64,000 nt of DNA from Blattabacterium cuenoti (GTDB lineage: Bacteria > Bacteroidota > Bacteroidia > Flavobacteriales > Blattabacteriaceae): positions 1-64,000 of the forward strand of contig NZ_CP059211.1 of NCBI RefSeq assembly GCF_014252115.1, given 5' to 3'. The notes beneath the pieces were generated by a model. That model was given only the letters and a program-made list of their open reading frames with translations, was not told the DNA's origin and ran no database searches. Positions 62,482 through 64,000 of the stretch are shown piece by piece. A program made the translations under genes and the position numbers. The number at the start of each line of letters is the position of its first letter. Position 1 is the first letter of the stretch.

Positions 62482-64000
62482 ATGATTTATCATTATCATT
62501 ATTCGTCAAGCAATAAAAAAAAACTTTTTTTTTCTTCTGCTTATTCAGATGAAGATATCGAAAATGAAGGTTCTTCTTCTTACGGATCTGGAGGAAGTGG
62601 AACAGGTTCTGGATATTATGGAGGTATAAAAAGTAAAACTCCGGTTTTGGATAATTTCGGAAGAGATCTAAATTCTGTAGCTATGGAAGGTAAACTAGAT
62701 CCAGTAGTAGGTAGAGATAAAGAAGTTGAACGTGTATCTCAAATATTGAGTAGAAGAAAAAAAAATAACCCTCTTCTTATAGGAGAACCTGGTGTCGGAA
62801 AATCTGCTATTGTTGAAGGATTAGCATTACGTATTGTACAAAAAAAAGTTTCTAGAGTATTATATAATAAAAGAGTCGTACTACTAGATTTAGCAAGTTT
62901 AGTTGCTGGAACTAAGTATAGAGGTCAATTTGAGGAAAGAATGAAAGCTATTATAAATGAATCAGAAAAAAATTCAGGATTAATTCTTTTTATCGATGAG
63001 ATTCACACTCTGATTGGAGCAGGAGGAACTACAGGTTCACTAGATGCTTCAAACATATTCAAACCTGCATTAGCAAGAGGTGATATCCAATGTATTGGAG
63101 CTACTACATTAAATGAGTATAGACAATATATAGAAAAAGATGGTGCATTAGAAAGAAGATTTCAAAAAATTATTGTGCAACCCTCTTCTGAAAAGGAAAC
63201 TATAGAAATTTTAAAAAGAATAAAAGGAAAATATGAGAGTCATCATAATGTTATTTATACAGATGAAGCTATAAAATCTTGTGTATCTCTTACTGTAAAA
63301 TATATTGTAGATCGATTTTTACCAGATAAAGCGATTGATGCATTAGATGAATCCGGATCCCGTGTTCATATTAAAAATATAAAAGTTCCACAAGAAATAG
63401 TTCTTTTAGAAAAAGAATTAGAAAGTATTAGAAAAGAGAAATCTAAAGTTGTCAAGAGTCAGAAATATGAAGAAGCAGCACATTTACGTGATACAGAAAA
63501 ACGTATAGAAAAACGATTAATAGAAGCACAAAAAAATTGGGAGGAATCTTCTAAAAAAAATAAAGAAATTGTTTCCGAAGAAAATGTTGAAGAAGTGGTA
63601 TCTATGATGAGTGGAATTCCGGTAAATAAAATAGCTCAAGCTGAAATGAAAAAATTGAGCAAAATGATAGATACATTAAAAGAAAAGATAATCGGACAGG
63701 ATGAAGCTGTAGAAAAAATAGTAAAAGCAGTTCAAAGAAATAGAACTGGCTTAAAAGATCCTAATACTCCTATAGGTTCTTTTATTTTTTTAGGACAAAC
63801 AGGAGTAGGAAAAACTTTCCTAGCAAAAATTTTTGCTAAAGAATTATTTGATTCAGAAGAATCACTAGTTCGTATAGACATGAGTGAGTATATGGAAAAA
63901 TTTTCTGTATCTAGATTAATAGGAGCTCCTCCAGGTTATGTAGGTTATGAGGAGGGAGGACAATTAACGGAAATTATACGCCGTAGGCCTTATTCTGTTA
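62482..64000 (+). CDS. clpC: ClpC-type AAA+ unfoldase without N-domain (partial, runs off the window)
   Basis: Hsp100 unfoldase that feeds substrates to ClpP. The frame opens at ATG 62482, six bases after an in-frame stop (62476-62478), with [15 protein letters not shown], a glycine/serine linker (about 30-50) and [11 protein letters not shown], which normally follows the two N-terminal Clp_N repeats. Those repeats are absent, and only 87 bases separate dnaX from this ATG. The D1 domain has GEPGVGKSA (about 101) and FIDEIHT; the middle domain has the ClpC-specific UVR motif [14 protein letters not shown] (about 330); D2 has GQTGVGKTF (about 438). The window ends inside D2. Both ATPase sites seen are intact. 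Confidence 0.9.
   Translation, partial: MIYHYHYSSSNKKKLFFSSAYSDEDIENEGSSSYGSGGSGTGSGYYGGIKSKTPVLDNFGRDLNSVAMEGKLDPVVGRDKEVERVSQILSRRKKNNPLLIGEPGVGKSAIVEGLALRIVQKKVSRVLYNKRVVLLDLASLVAGTKYRGQFEERMKAIINESEKNSGLILFIDEIHTLIGAGGTTGSLDASNIFKPALARGDIQCIGATTLNEYRQYIEKDGALERRFQKIIVQPSSEKETIEILKRIKGKYESHHNVIYTDEAIKSCVSLTVKYIVDRFLPDKAIDALDESGSRVHIKNIKVPQEIVLLEKELESIRKEKSKVVKSQKYEEAAHLRDTEKRIEKRLIEAQKNWEESSKKNKEIVSEENVEEVVSMMSGIPVNKIAQAEMKKLSKMIDTLKEKIIGQDEAVEKIVKAVQRNRTGLKDPNTPIGSFIFLGQTGVGKTFLAKIFAKELFDSEESLVRIDMSEYMEKFSVSRLIGAPPGYVGYEEGGQLTEIIRRRPYSV

Noticed and set aside
62469..62516. ATG at 62469 before clpC
   Set aside because: It is in another frame and stops after 15 codons; it cannot supply the missing ClpC N-domain.
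1..64000. CRISPR arrays, insertion sequences, prophage genes, toxin-antitoxin pairs, rRNA, RNase P RNA and SRP RNA
   Set aside because: I looked for repeated spacers, transposase motifs and the conserved RNA cores and saw none; the gaps are too short for most of them.

Overview
The window looks like a piece of chromosome from a Blattabacterium-type endosymbiont, that is, a Flavobacteriales symbiont of cockroaches or termites. The reasons are the strong A+T bias (by eye about a quarter G+C), very dense packing (median gaps of tens of bases and many 1-18 base overlaps), flavobacterial protein signatures (NusA, DnaX, CcsBA, E2 enzymes, Lrp, tmRNA tag beginning GE), flavobacterial gene neighbourhoods (lptD-ridA, tsaD/tamB, flippase-dut-nucleotidyltransferase), Bacteroidetes-type promoters (TTTG, then TAnnTTTG) and the absence of any insertion sequence, prophage, CRISPR array or transposase. 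The genus name is an inference; the phylum is well supported.

Layout. 1-5639: nusA, infB and aspS run together on the + strand. 5628-7331: ppa and a lipoyl E2 gene on the - strand. 7439-8971: NAD(P)H-hydrate repair enzyme. 8954-16607: a long - strand block read as mreB, mreC, mreD, mrdA, rodA, then the tmRNA gene, then lnt. 16710-25232: + strand folK, lptD, ridA, an OstA-like gene, an aminotransferase, truA and an MsbA-like exporter. 25222-32921: surA-like chaperone (-), lptB and thiN (+), mdh (-), gcvP (+), tsaD (-). 32949-39703: tamB-like gene, a 45-codon small ORF coupled to an Lrp/AsnC regulator, and a membrane HD phosphohydrolase. 39769-40027: tRNA-Ser, tRNA-Pro, tRNA-Arg. 40033-46967: clpP (-), flippase, eroded dUTPase, nucleotidyltransferase, tatA, lytic transglycosylase, recA, metallo-hydrolase. 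47006-57694: ccsBA, acyltransferase, alaS, sucA, sucB. 57706-59643: TPR protein, esterase, lolD-like ATPase (-). 59714-64000: sucC, dnaX and a partial clpC that runs off the end.

Functionally this is mostly a minimal housekeeping set: translation (infB, aspS, alaS, truA, tsaD, tmRNA, tRNAs), the TCA cycle and 2-oxo acid oxidation (sucA, sucB, sucC, mdh, second E2), glycine catabolism (gcvP), cytochrome c maturation (ccsBA), and a complete-looking rod-shape cassette. It also keeps an unexpectedly full outer-membrane assembly kit (lptD, OstA-like, lptB, tamB-like, surA-like, lolD-like, lnt).

No unmistakably new multi-gene system is present. The most interesting signals are reductive or regulatory: DnaX that has lost its Walker A threonine, both Walker B acids and its zinc module; ClpC with no N-domain; a dUTPase homologue with motifs 1-3 destroyed but an open frame; a small ORF with a strong GGAGG (rare in this phylum) that overlaps the start of the Lrp gene; and full promoters for sucA, tmRNA and the tRNA cluster. 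There is no gene-free stretch above 300 bases: the 10577-11075 gap holds the tmRNA, and 39704-40032 holds three tRNAs and their promoter.
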